Assembly: GCF_963662255.1 (NCBI RefSeq) | Contig: NC_085047.1 | Span: forward strand, 10,780,347 to 10,844,346 | Direction: 5' to 3' | Origin: Cinclus cinclus | Lineage: Eukaryota; Chordata; Aves; Passeriformes; Cinclidae | DNA: 64,000 nt | Part shown: piece by piece, positions 35,519-48,300 of the stretch | How positions within the stretch are numbered: the first letter of the stretch is position 1 | How the letters are laid out: the number at the start of each line of letters is the position of its first letter | The notes under the pieces: generated by a model | Databases searched by the model: none | What the model was told of the DNA's origin: nothing | What the model saw: only the letters and a program-made list of their open reading frames with translations | Translations under genes and position numbers: made by a program

Positions 35519-36867
35519 ATCCATTTATAAATCATTGAGAACCAGCACTAAGTAAAGTCTTCTTTGGAAATCTTACTGTATTATCTATTCATATACCAGC
35601 ACTGTTGTGTTCCATTAGTATATTTCATCAAGCAAGTATAAATCTGACTGCAGTACAAAACCAAAACAGTTGCCACAAGGGAGTCACCTCTTTGATGAAC
35701 ATGCAGCAACCCATGTCCATGGAGTTCAGCAACTCTCAGCCCACTTTTCTTCTTGCTGGGGATGTTCAGAGAGCACAACAAAGCTGTTGGATAAGAGATG
35801 TTGTCCCCAAGAAGATATATAATTCTCAAACACTGTTGTGACATCTGCTCCTATAAAATCCTCATGATGCTCCTCTCACTTCTTTATGATCTCTAAACAT
35901 CCTTTTTAATTTCTATAGCCAAATTCCCTCAAATGGAAGGCAAATGAATCACACAAACCAGACTATTTACACTCATATGATTGTTTCTTGTGTTCTTTGT
36001 TTCTCAGGCATCTTAGGGTTTGCAATGAGAAATTTGAAGGACAAAATAAAAACTCAATGTCAGGCACAGCAAAGTGCTCTGAAATTAGAGTTAAATTATT
36101 CTACTTTTCTTAAGAAAAAGAAAAATCTTATCTTAAGAAATGGATCACATGCAACTCAGTGACAGAAACACTGTCTCTTAACCTAATTTTATAATGCGAT
36201 CAGACTGACCTCTCCTACACACAGTAATTGGGAAAAAAAGGAAGAGACTCCAACAGACTAAACAGAAGCTACCCTAGTTTTAATCAATAGGCCTATTCCC
36301 ACTGGCTATGTATTTCAGTTCAGAACATTGTAATTAAATATACTGATGAGCTGCATTCCTTTATGAATGAAATAATTTGCTCTCATTTATTTATATATAT
36401 GTAGATATATATAAAATAGACTATAAAGTATTTACAGATAAAATCCAATAATGCTGAGCCTAAACAAAAAAGTGAGGTGGTAATTTTGAAGGAGAAAAAC
36501 CCTTTAATTTACTCATGTCATGGGGTCATCAGAATACTGGAAAGATATTAGTAGTTTTGTTCAGACATAACATATTTTAAAAATATAATATTAAATGCCA
36601 CTTAAAATTAGATTCAGGACCCTGAGGATAATTGATGTCATCATATTCCACCAAGTCTTCCAACTGACTCCATGTCATGTATTTACATGAAGAAGGTGAA
36701 TGGGGTCCAGTCTTTCATGGATATTTTGAACTTATTTTACTTTTGAAATATAAAGGTTTAAAAGAATTTCCAAGCCTGAAAGTGATACTGGAAAGTTCAC
36801 ATGCAATCTACCATTTTGCCCATAGGCGGTTTATGCACTGTAATTGGCACTACCATTGCTTAGAAAT
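35519..36867. other. Anonymous AT-rich sequence
   Basis: No gene supported. A short TA-rich patch (TTTATATATATG, then GATATATATAAAATAG) lies at 36388-36418. Confidence 0.5.
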
Positions 36868-36885
36868 CACACACACACACACACA
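36868..36885 (+). repeat. (CA)n microsatellite
   Basis: About nine CA units. Confidence 0.9.
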
Positions 36886-38717
36886 AGTACTAAAAGACTC
36901 AGGAAACAACTGCATTTCTAATAAATTTTCACCACTTCATGTTAATAGATTAAACTATGATTTCTCCTTAGAAACAGGAGAATGAAATCCTCGGAATTTT
37001 GCTATTTAAAAAAATATAAAGCTGAAAAGCCATATGAAGGTTCTCTGAAGGCAGGAATATCTTCATCCTAATCCTCAGTGATTAGTAGCACACCTACAGT
37101 GATTCTGCTTTGCATAAGAATATCCCTTTGCCCTTGACTTTATGGCAGGCTAAAGTTAATGGGCCAAATGCATCCATTGACTAAAATGGTCTTACTCCAA
37201 GAATAAGTTTGGCTTACCACACAGAAACACGGTTGAGAGCAGCCTAGAGAATGTCATCACAAGACATAAACCTACATCCTGCTGCCACTTCTTAAGGATG
37301 TTGCTTGACTTAGGGGCATATTCAAGGTCAAATGTGCAGATTAGAAGAAACAAATGCTGTTTTCAAACTATTACTTCTTGTTTTAGCAAGTGATTTACTT
37401 GGTTTTTCAGCTCTAAGCCACTTGGAGCTAAATATATCATACCAAGAGATCAATTCTGTGAGGATGCCATGCACAGAAGCATCCTGTGCACCTGCACAGA
37501 CCAATTGTGTTATTAAATTAAACTGATACCTTTTCCCCAAATTAGATATATTGTGTGCTGTTTTCTGACACATCTAGTATCACTAGTGTGATACTGCAAA
37601 TTAGACAGCACCTTCTACCAGATGTGCATCCCATCAGACAATTTATTCAGCCAAATCTGCCTCAATCTGTGCTCCAGGTACCTCCACTGAAAAGCCTCAG
37701 TAGTATGTCACAATGGAAAGTTCAAAATACTCAAAGTGATGCCAGCAACAGCTGCTTTATAAAAGAGAAGGGAAGTGTAAAGAACATATTTTTCTACAGT
37801 GTAACAAAGGAGCCAATGGATATGGGACTATTTATTAAAGGATAAAGCAGCACTTAAATGGATACCTAAGTTAGGACACTGAAGTCTCTCTGCGTTACTT
37901 GTGAGTCAGCTTTTGTGTGAAAGATAGGATGTTCAGCAGGAGTTATTTTCCTATTTGAAAGGAAGAGAAGAAGCTTCTGGAAAGATTCTGCAGAACACAT
38001 TCCAGGGTAAAGGCACCATCATGCAAAACTTTTAGTGCCATGGCTAAGGGCATTCCTTTGTTCAAAACACAAAGCCTTGCTGGCTCAGCTGTAAAACAAA
38101 ATGTGCTACACATCTCAGAGGGCAAGCTGACATAGAGGATCACCTCATGGAAGAATCCTCTTGGATGAGTGAACAACCAGCAGACACTTCTAGGGCTGTC
38201 TGAGATCTGGTAAATCAAACCACCAGAGTCTGTGCTGTGCCATAATAATAATGCAAATGATATCTATAACTCTTTGAGAAAAAAAAAAAGAACAAACAGG
38301 TTTACATCAAGCAAAACGATATACCAAAGCTCTTGGGAAAACATATCACATGGTCATTGCTTTTGATAAATATATATTTATAATAGTTTTACTATATAAA
38401 ATAGGTTTCTTAAACCACTATAACTTTTTATAGCAATTATTTAATTTCTTGAGTAAGAGGATCAAAACATAAAAGTCACATATGGCTCCTAGAATTGCTA
38501 CAACATGGCTGTATGTCTGTTAAACATTTTCTATCACAGTGAACAGCAGTTCAACCTGATCTCCCTGGAAAAAAATCCCCAACTTCTACCATTTTGGAAT
38601 GCCCCTAAGGTCAGTCAGCAGGAGCAGGGCTAAAGAATATACTGTGGTGATCAGACAGAGAAGATATGTTCCAGGATGCTTTATACAGTTCTAATACTTA
38701 TATTCTAAAGCCAGAAC
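36886..38717. other. Anonymous non-coding sequence
   Basis: No supported gene or repeat family. Open frames stay below 100 codons. Confidence 0.5.
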
Positions 38718-38732
38718 AGACACACACACACA
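38718..38732 (+). repeat. (CA)n microsatellite, short
   Basis: About seven CA units following CAGA. Confidence 0.85.
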
Positions 38733-41700
38733 AATATGGAGGAAAGAGAAGATGCCTTACACTAAGAGACAATTTCATCTCTCTTTTGGACAAGATAAGG
38801 AGCGGATCTGAATGCACTTTAAACTGCTTCACTGGAAAGAAGGCACTTGTAGCATAGGGGCTCACCAAATTAGCAAAGAAAGTAACTTTTAAAAAACTCA
38901 AAAAACCAAAGGCTGAGATCTTAATACCATTGAATGACAGCTAGGAATAAAGTACATAATGTTGCAAGTGAAACCAGTCAGTGCTCTGTGCAGGCCTAGG
39001 GTAGCCTCTCCTCCTTCTGATGCCTTTCAGAACATGTTCATTGCCCACAAGAAAATTATTCTGCATTTAATTCAAACTGCTGGGCTTCTGTCAAAAAGTA
39101 CTGTGTAGCCCAAGCTGGACAACAGCATTGAGATGAATGTGCCTAGACCTATTCTAGATCTAGAAACCTAAAAATGCCTAAATGCCTGAACACCCTAAAA
39201 CCTAAAAATTCTCAGCTCCTCCAGGTGTTATTAAAATAGAACCAGTAACTTCTAAGAGAGAAAATAGTCTCAGCCATTAAGTATTGTTTACCAAGTGCTC
39301 CCTTTTCTACCTGCGCCATCCTTAAAGGCAGGTCCTGCTTTCAGTCTTGATTTCAGGTACTCAGTGATTTTTTGACCACTGCAAATTCCTGCTGTTGCAT
39401 GGAATCATGCTTTTATTCCTCTGAAGAGAGCTTTGTGGATACTTCCTCTCCAGCCTCTCCCTGGGACTGTGCACCCCTGGCCAGGTTCAGCTGCCCACAT
39501 CACCAATAACAAACACACACTTTCTTCCAGGATTTCACTCCAGGCAATTAAAGGAACATAACTCACCTTTGAACAAAATAAAATACATACAGATATGCTT
39601 GCACTCACACACAGAAATGCACATATAAGATATGAGACTACTTGTAGAGCTCACATACTACTTTATATATGTGAGAGTGTGTATGCATGTATACATGTTA
39701 GCATACACACCTTTGATCACCAAAAGATAAGCCATCTCAAACATGTTATTCAAACCCTCAAAATCTTGTGGAAATTGTTGGAGCTTGAGTGAGAAAAGAA
39801 ATATTTTTCGAATAAAAAGCTTAAAATTTTAAAAAACCCACCTGTGTGAACCTCCTTTCCTTAAACCAAGGACTGCAGTTGTGATAGAATATTTTTACAT
39901 GAGACTGTCTGTACAGAGCTACCTGTATTTGAGTATATAAATCTGAATAGCTCCCATGCCACGAGACATTGCTCAAGGCATGAACAGGCTTCACCATGCC
40001 TTCTTACCATGGATTTTAAATAACAAACACAGGGGCTGTCTAAATCATAAGTACCAACTTCTGGAGGCAGACTATCTGAACACTGCTGCTTGTAGAGGGA
40101 ATTAAGACCCCTCCATGAGCAAACAGCACTAGTGTGCAGTCATTCCTCAGTGGAACAACCACCAAAGGAAAGTGCTGTGCACACTTAGTAGGGCTTTTAT
40201 CATAATAATACATCTGAACCTGCATACATCTATCTGCTGTGGAACCCTGAACTATTTTTGTTCCTTTGTCTGATCACAGCACACTGCCTTTTCTGCTTAC
40301 TTCCCCATCGGAAGATGGCATTTCCACTGAACCATGAACCCGCTTTGGCATAACAAATTTTCCTGGATGTTTCTCAAAATGTGTCACAAAGTGAACATCC
40401 TTTGTCTACTCCAATTATATCAGCATTGTCCCCTTCTTCCAGCTGTCATTTGGATATCTTTCTTCTAAGCATTCTGGCCTTTCTTCCTGAATCACCATGT
40501 TTGTGTCTGATGGCAGAACAGAGCCACCATGCTGTGTGATGAAACAAGGGGAGGTTGCCATTTCCTCACCCTTTGTTATAGCCTCTCCACGGAGAAGGAT
40601 CTGATCCGGCATTACTAATGGATCAAAGGTCTCTCAGTGACTTCAGTCAGCACTTCTAAGTCTAAGAATGAATCCAGATGGAGACCATAAATCTGCCTAT
40701 TCATTTTGAGTTAGCCAAGCAGAGTTTGATATTCGAGATATTTGTCAGAAGAATATTTTTCCCTAAGAGAAGAACTTATACAAAGAAGAGTGGACTTGAA
40801 ATAATGCAATATTTCTATGCAACAATGGAGTCCATTTCAGTCTCATTTGCACTGAATTAGTTCACTTATCTCTGTTACAAGAAAGGAAATGTTTAAATCT
40901 AAGCACAAGCCCTGTTGTCACAGTACTGCCTGGGAAAGGGTTTACAACTGCAGTGCCATGACTACTTCATACTATTGTGGATCCACCAAAACCATTGACC
41001 AAGGGCTGGGGAACAGAGAGAGAAGGCATTCTGGACATCACGGCAGTCATTTTCCTGTGCAGGGGATATGGAGGCTAATAGCAATTTTTCTTTTCTCCCC
41101 CTCTACCCACATGCATTTGTACAACAGCTCTGAGAAAACTCAAGACTACTGGTATGTTTTTCATTGTAATATTTTGCTAGCATACACCACTTCAGGGAAC
41201 TGACCCCAGCTCCTGGAAGTCCCTTTTCTAGGGATAACCACAATCCTCCTGGCAGAAGAGCTACTGCACCTTGCAGGCTCACAAAGCTCTGCAGTGCTGT
41301 ATGGCAAATGGAATAACTCTTCTGCACATTGCCATAATCCACATCCCTAAGACAAGGCAGGCTGAAGGGCTCACAGAGTTTTGGGGTCACCCTTCTCAGC
41401 TGAGTCCAGCAGCCCAGAACCTGCTGTTCCACACATTTAGCTGTCCTCTGTACCCTCACACACTGCAGTGAAGGAGCTTTTCCTGCACCAGCCATGAGGA
41501 GTGCCTCAGACCCCAGCATGTGGCAATCCAAGCTCCAGAGCATCTGCACAAACCTTCCAGAGTCCCTCAGTACATGCAGAACGGGTCCCCCCAATCCCCC
41601 CAGCTGCAAGCTCAGGTCTTTGGTTTAGTCCTGGTGCACCTTGACACAAGGCAAACCTCTAGAAGAACAATAGGAAGGTTTATTTAACCTGGTTTGAAGC

Positions 41701-43613
41701 CAAGGTTCAGAGGTTTTCATTAAAGTATTGGGGGGGAAAAAAAGGAAGAAAAAAAAAAAGAGCTGCAAGAAAACCATAATAAAACTTTGCTTGCAATACT
41801 TCCTATTCATTAAGGATGTTCACCCAAAATGTCTTCTCTGGGCTGCTGATCACTGATTTCTATATGCCTCCCACATTCTATCTCATTGTCTAAATTATTT
41901 CCTCCAGTGCTTTTTTTTGAGGGCTTTTCCTGGAGACTTACACTTCAGAGATCCCTTCACATTCTTTCCCTTTTTGCTTTTTTTTCAGATTAAGTGCCCT
42001 CCCACAGGCTCTCATGACTAATACGTATCCAGAACCTTTGAGCTCAAAAGCATCACATACTACAAACTGTATGTGTTGTCCCTGTATTTTGTCAGACAAG
42101 TCCAGACAAAAAAAATGAGAGCCTTGATGAGACATACCTCAAGCAGACCGCTCCCTACAGCTCTAATTTCCTGATAGATTTTGGAGATTTCTAGAGAAAC
42201 CAGTTAGGTAGCAGATGTTGCAAAAAAGCAGTTATTTCTTTCTGGAATAAAACTAGCTGATTTATGCCTGCATTTAATAATATTTCAAGCTTTAAATGCT
42301 TCAATTGTTAGTTTGCCCCATTTTCAATTCTTATATTCAGACAGCTTCCTTTCATAGCTATGAGTTTATTTACTTGTTTTCTAGAACACCTGAAGCATAT
42401 GTTATAATTAATTAAAATAGAATGAATATGTTAACAGCTCCTCTGTGTGACATATTTCTCTAACCTCCTGCTTTAAAACTAAAGAGAAATAGCACATACA
42501 TAATGAAAGATCCTTCATTACTCAGTTTTACGCTGTAAAGTGTCTATCAAACCTTTTTGCAAGAAAACAGGAGAAAGTGAATTCTCCAAAATGTTAAAGG
42601 TTTCAGGCTTTCTAGAAAATTAGTTATTTCCTGAAGCTTCAGGCTTGTAAAAAGGTCCTTTTCACCAAAAGGTTTAGATGTCAACACAGGCAGCCCTGCG
42701 TCACATTTCCTGTGCTGCAAAGGTTGTGATACAGCAGCTAGAATCAACACAGAGTCAAACTGCAAATTAGATTACAGAGCTGAAAATAATTAAGCAATAA
42801 GGATAGAGGAACAGGGTATTTCCTGGGGCTTAATGACCTGCTGGGAGGAGCTGAGGTCTTTAATGTTACTTCCAGCTAAACATCAGGAAGAAAAGTGCTA
42901 TAGTATAATTTTTACTGGTCTTTGCATGTACAAAGGGCAATGCCACGCAGCTGCTACTCCCAGAGAATTAATGTTCACAGTACTAGTCAATCAGATTTAT
43001 TTATTTGCCACCAGACACAGTCTGGGGCACTGCAGGTCCCTGTCTATGGCAGAGTAATTGGAGACAAGACAATGGGAAGATGACTGTCTTGGCCAGTTTC
43101 TGTCCTGAAGAGGCAGAGGGATTAAATCAGCTGTCCACTGAAAGTGTCCCTGCAGCAATGGATGGGTGGCTCCAGGCATCTCTTCTAATCTCTGTACAAA
43201 CAAAGTTCCACTGTCTTATCCTCAGGCATGTCAGACCTTTCTCCCAATCCCAGAAAGTCTCTAATTCAACATATTTGTGTTCCCTGTTAGCTCTATCCCT
43301 CTCCTTCGTGCCTTTCTCTTCTACCCTTCCTGACTGAAAGTTGGCAGGTCCCTGCCTGGTGTCCCACTGTGCAAGGCAGAAAAGATTTTCTGGTGCCCTC
43401 AGCCTCTCCCAGTGGGCTCCTGTGGGTGCTCAAACCCACACCAGGCTCTCTTCATGCCTCTTCTGTGGGGTAAATTTATTTTATCTTCCAACTGTGTTGT
43501 CATTTACAGTCTTATGTGTACTGTACAATGCCTAGAAAGCAGGTGAAAAACACTTTTTTCCTTTTTTTTCCAACTAAACATTATCAATTCCAGCTCCTGT
43601 CAATGTCAATGGA
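38733..43613. other. Anonymous non-coding sequence
   Basis: No gene supported. 39580-39712 has alternating purine/pyrimidine CA, TATA and GTGT stretches. 41170-41620 is locally GC-richer, which leaves a 168-codon minus-strand frame open; it shows no domain, splice site or repeat family I recognise. A G/A-only run lies at 41729-41762. Confidence 0.45.
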
Positions 43614-43704
43614 AAAAGAAAAAAGGGGGAAAAAAGAAAAAAGAAAAAAGAAAAAAGAAAAAAGAAAAAAGAAAAAAGAAAAAAAGAAAAAAGAAAAAAA
43701 GAAA
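43614..43704 (+). repeat. (GAAAAAA)n homopurine array
   Basis: About 90 bp made only of A and G, mainly a 7-bp GAAAAAA unit repeated roughly ten times, with one GGGGG interruption near the start. The homopurine/homopyrimidine asymmetry and A-tract phasing could favour bending or triplex formation. It gives a lysine-rich spurious frame (43516-43890). Confidence 0.93.
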
Positions 43705-45325
43705 GTTCCACACAAATATTACCTTTTTATCCCTAATCAAAATAGAGTTATTCTGCAAAATTATGAACTACAGTCTTGTCTTGTGCAATCCTGCTGGAGT
43801 CAAAGGAGTCACCCTGGGAACAGATTTGGCCCATTCTATGGAAAACAGAACTCCAAGGGCAGGGTGACCTGTTTTGCAGCAAGAATGTAAATACAAGTGA
43901 TAGAGTATTTTTTATTATTATTTTAATGACTAAGCTGCAGAACAGGAATCTAATTTCTAGACCTGGAGTTTTGTTCAATGAGGCTCAGCAACATGAGCCT
44001 GAGGTTTTCTTCATATTGTATAAGAAATCAGTAGCAAACTGCACATCAAAACACATAATAGTATTTCTTTATCAAACTATTATTACTATTATTGTAAGAT
44101 AAATATCATTAAGTGCTATTTTACACACCTGGATCTATCAAATGCTTCACAAACAGGCTGAATAAATTGTACAGCAGAAAACTTACTGCCTATTCCTAAA
44201 AGGCGGCCACTTGGGTAACAAAAACCAGCAGCTGTTAACACTACACAGCTGTACCAGACAAAACCTTGGGGCATAAAATGGATGTGATGACTCTACTTAT
44301 CCAAAATTGCACATGAAGTGTAAGTAGGTAGAAAGCATGGTAATAATCCAAATACAGAGAGTGATACACTGCCACTCTCTTGCCAGAAGCAGGGGATTGT
44401 ACTTACAGGGACATCAGTCTTATCCAAAACCCCTGCAGATCTTCACTCACTACTGTCAAAGGCAGTCTCCAGCTGTAAAGAAAAGGCCACAGTATTCAGC
44501 CTGCCAACTGCATCTTCTTTTTAGAGCATCTCCAGTGTTCCCCAAGAGGGCTGCCTAAAACTGGTCCCTTTAAACCAGGAGTTCTCACAGGTGCTGCAGC
44601 AGGTCACAAAAATCCAGCTTTCTCATTAACAAAATGTGTTTTCAATTTCTCTTTCACAAGCTACTTCCTTTGTTTGTTAATTCGGATTTTTAGAGAAGAT
44701 GGGGCTGATGAAGACTCCTTTTTCTATTTTCCAAGCCCTTTCCCTCTAGAGGAAAAATTATTTGCTCAAAAAGAATGGCAGCATAAGGGACAGAATATTT
44801 CTTCTCCATGAAATCACTTACCTTATAGTAATATAGCATGAGACTCTTAAACACTGCCATGTATGCACTCAAAATGCCCCATAAATACTGAATGCTTCAT
44901 CTTCCAGCCAGGACTGCAGGCCCTGCTTCTGATATCTGTTGTGCCACAATCAAAAAGAAGATTCTTCAGTAATTTCAATGTGTTCAGACTATTTTTTTTT
45001 GACTGAAAACATATTTTTCAACCTCATTTGTAATAGCAGACTGTTCTATAATCAACCAAAGTTTGCATTAGCATGTGCCATCTCCAGATGCAAATTACAT
45101 AACATGGTATTTTTTTCCGGCTCTCTTCAGATCATGGTTTTAATGAATAACTATTGACTGGCTCACAAGAGGAGAAAAATACAAAAGCCCAGTAATGTTT
45201 TAATCATCAGAGATACAAGCTTTCTAGATGTTCCTGTAACATCCATTCCCTTAAATTCCCTCTTCTCCCTCCCCAGTGGCCTCGCAGCCTCTGGAGAGAC
45301 CCGGTCCTCTCTCTATCACCGATGG
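43705..45325. other. Anonymous non-coding sequence
   Basis: No supported feature. Confidence 0.5.
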
Positions 45326-45347
45326 ATATCCCCACAGTGGGGGATAT
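45326..45347. repeat. Perfect 8-bp hairpin ATATCCCC / GGGGATAT
   Basis: ATATCCCC (45326-45333), a 6-base loop ACAGTG, then GGGGATAT (45340-45347). It is a small perfect inverted repeat without a run of T after it and has no recognised function. Confidence 0.6.
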
Positions 45348-48300
45348 ATAACCACTCAACAGACTATTAAAAAAATCTGCCTGCCATTATAACAATGAGA
45401 AGAAAGGGAAGATTTCCCTAAGATCCAAACAACGGATGCAAATGTCCTTGGATAGTCAGGTTGCAGTGATGAAAATGCCTTACAGCCAGAAAGAGAAAAG
45501 GGAGAAGCAAGGATGCCACGCCAGCAGGTGAGAGCAAAGGCTTTTTACTTCATGTCTCCCAGGAACAGGATAGAAAGATATACATTTCTCAACGGGTTTT
45601 GTTCCCTTCTGCCTTGTTTATGCACCTCCAGCTGACCTGATTATGTCAATGCCTCCTGAAACTCTTTATAGCAAGTTCTCCCCATTGCAGTGACACTTCT
45701 GATGAAAGCAACATTGGGCTGACCCGGGGAGCAGCAGCAGATTCCTGGAACAGGCTGCAGCTCCTGTGCCACCCTGAACTGTACAGATCAGGGTTTGCTA
45801 CCCTAAAAGGAGAAAATGGTAAATGCACACTCAGGGAGGGAGCGGGGCTGGGCACATCACCTCTGAGAGAAAAGGCAGGCTTGGGGTGATCCTGACAAAG
45901 TTTTCATACTGTGCTCTCGGTATTTTGACTTTTCCCATTTCTTCCTTGGGGAAGGCTGTTTACATTAGGTGCATCAGTGCTTAGAAACTAAATGTGAAGT
46001 CCCTTACCACACCAAAATTACCATTCTTCAGGGTGCTTGTTTACAAATGCCTCTCATGGCCCAATATGAATGCACTTTGTTAGATGGTAAACGTGGTGTG
46101 TATCTGCCAGCAAAGCAAGCATGTCAAATTTACAACTGTGACTAGCAGAGATGAGAGGATTTTTTTGCTTAGTTGGTAATGTGCTGTAAAAGGAGAGTGA
46201 ATCTGCATTTCTTGGGAGGGAAAGCTGGGACACAGCCAGAATTCCAGCCAAATGATGACTCCTGATATTCTTTCACTGGCTCAAACTCTCAGCTCCTTGT
46301 TTTGATTTTGTCGAACCTTCTCTTTTACTACCATTTACCTCAATTTCCTTAAATAGTCAGAACTTAGGAAACACTGATTGCTTCATTTGCTTCTTCTCTG
46401 ACTCTGACAAGGTGTGATGCTGGAAAAATATTAATTCATTATAATTATGGATTTCCAAATCATAATAAGGGTCCTTTACAAGAGGAAGTAAAACATGTAT
46501 TTCTGATATACTAGCAGCAATTTTGAAGTAGCATAAATTGATATAATATTTTCTGTACTACTTGTGACCATGTATCCTCACTATGGTCAAAGGTTTTGTG
46601 CTTTGATTTGACTTTTGTGGCAGATCAGAAAATGAAGCCTTGAGAATAGTAACAAACATCAGAAATCCCACACATACAAACAAGTATTCCTTTAGTACAA
46701 CATCCAGCAGTCCTGATGATCCTATTGCCAATAAGGTAGGACTTTAGGCTCAGATTTAACATTTTATCATATGAATTAGACTATGCCCTTATGCCTTAAG
46801 ATGCTTTTTTAAAAAAATTGATGAGACTGCGAAACAAATAAATTTTTATAAGAACAAAAATCTGATCAGTTGTGATTTATTTGTTTTCTATTCAATATGT
46901 TCTCTTTTGAAGCCTGAACACTTTTTTTGCTACTTTTTCCTGTTCACTAGCACCTCTGATTTAAACACTATATTCTTCTAAAATAAAGTCACCTGTCTTT
47001 TTATCCCACCCAAGGAACTTCACCAAAGAACACAAGAATACATTTCATTATCTGATTTTGTTTAGACACAAGGCATAACACAGAAACATGTTTTGATCTT
47101 TATTCTGTGTAAGAAGTCCCAGTGCTGTGGAAAAAAAAAAAAAGAATTAGCAAATTATAAAAAATTTGGACATGAAGACAAAAAAGACCATTAATAGGTC
47201 CCTCCTCTGTATGGTTCTATATTTTATCCAGTGGAGTGCAATATGCTCTCCTTTCCTGGCAAGAAAATACCATTCAAGGGAGGAAGATTCCTCTGCCAGA
47301 AGGCATCTTAGCCAAAAAGGTCTGAAATGTAATTGGTAACCTGATTGGAATGCTCTTCTGTTAAACTGCTGGGGATACAACCACAGCAACGAAGAGGAGG
47401 AGAAACAGGAGAAAACTTTTGTATGGTGGTGTGGGCTTATGAGAAGTTCAGCTTTGTAGGATGACCTTCAAACTTAAATTTTAAGTTTCCTATGATTTGT
47501 GCACCAGTATCTGCTTCACAAACTTTAGGCACATCTTTTCTTAACACCTGTAGCAACGGCTCAACCCCACAGACCTACTCACATGGAAACAAGCCTCAAC
47601 TAAATCAAATCCTTTTTCCAACCCACCATAAAGAAAGAGGGTTTAATAAGCATGCAGTCTGTTTTTCTAATAAAACTCCTGCTCAGCTTACATCTATTCA
47701 CCATTGTGTCCTGTCATCCTTCATGATCAATTCCCAAATTTGATTGCAAGCAGTTTTCATCAGGGATCATGTCTTCTTCATCCCTGTGGACATCCAGACG
47801 TCTTCTCTGCAGAGTCATAAACTAATAAAAACAGACACACACATCCATCAGCTAACCTGGCATAAGTAGTAGTCACTACAGACAAATCTTTGCATGTTAT
47901 TTGACTTACACATAATCTAAGAGAGCAACGGCTGAGGAATGAAAATGAGCCAAGGTGAGATTTTCCAAGCTTGCCTCTGAGAAACACAATGAGATGAAGC
48001 CCACACCTTGAGAAGAGCCTGATTTCTCGTTGCCAAGGAATCACTCCCTCAGTTTCCTGTATGGTTCCTTTTTATTGCCAAAACTTTCTCCGAGCACTCC
48101 TTCTTGAAATCACTCCTCCTGTTGGGCACTGTAAATCAGAGTCTTCCCAACACTGCGCGATCATTTGGTGTGAGGGTGAAATGGGAGCCACGGGCCACCA
48201 GTGGAAGAATCTTGATGGAGAAAGTTTTAATAGGAACAAGACTTGGTGTTTGGCCCTCAGCTCATCAGTCAGCCCCTCTGAGCCATGCTTGAAGCAGCCA

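Noticed and set aside
41103..41609. 168-codon minus-strand frame
   Set aside because: It lies in a GC-richer patch with fewer stops; no domain, no exon boundaries, and no repeat-protein resemblance.
43516..43890. 124-codon lysine-rich frame
   Set aside because: Its centre is the (GAAAAAA)n simple repeat; no support outside it.
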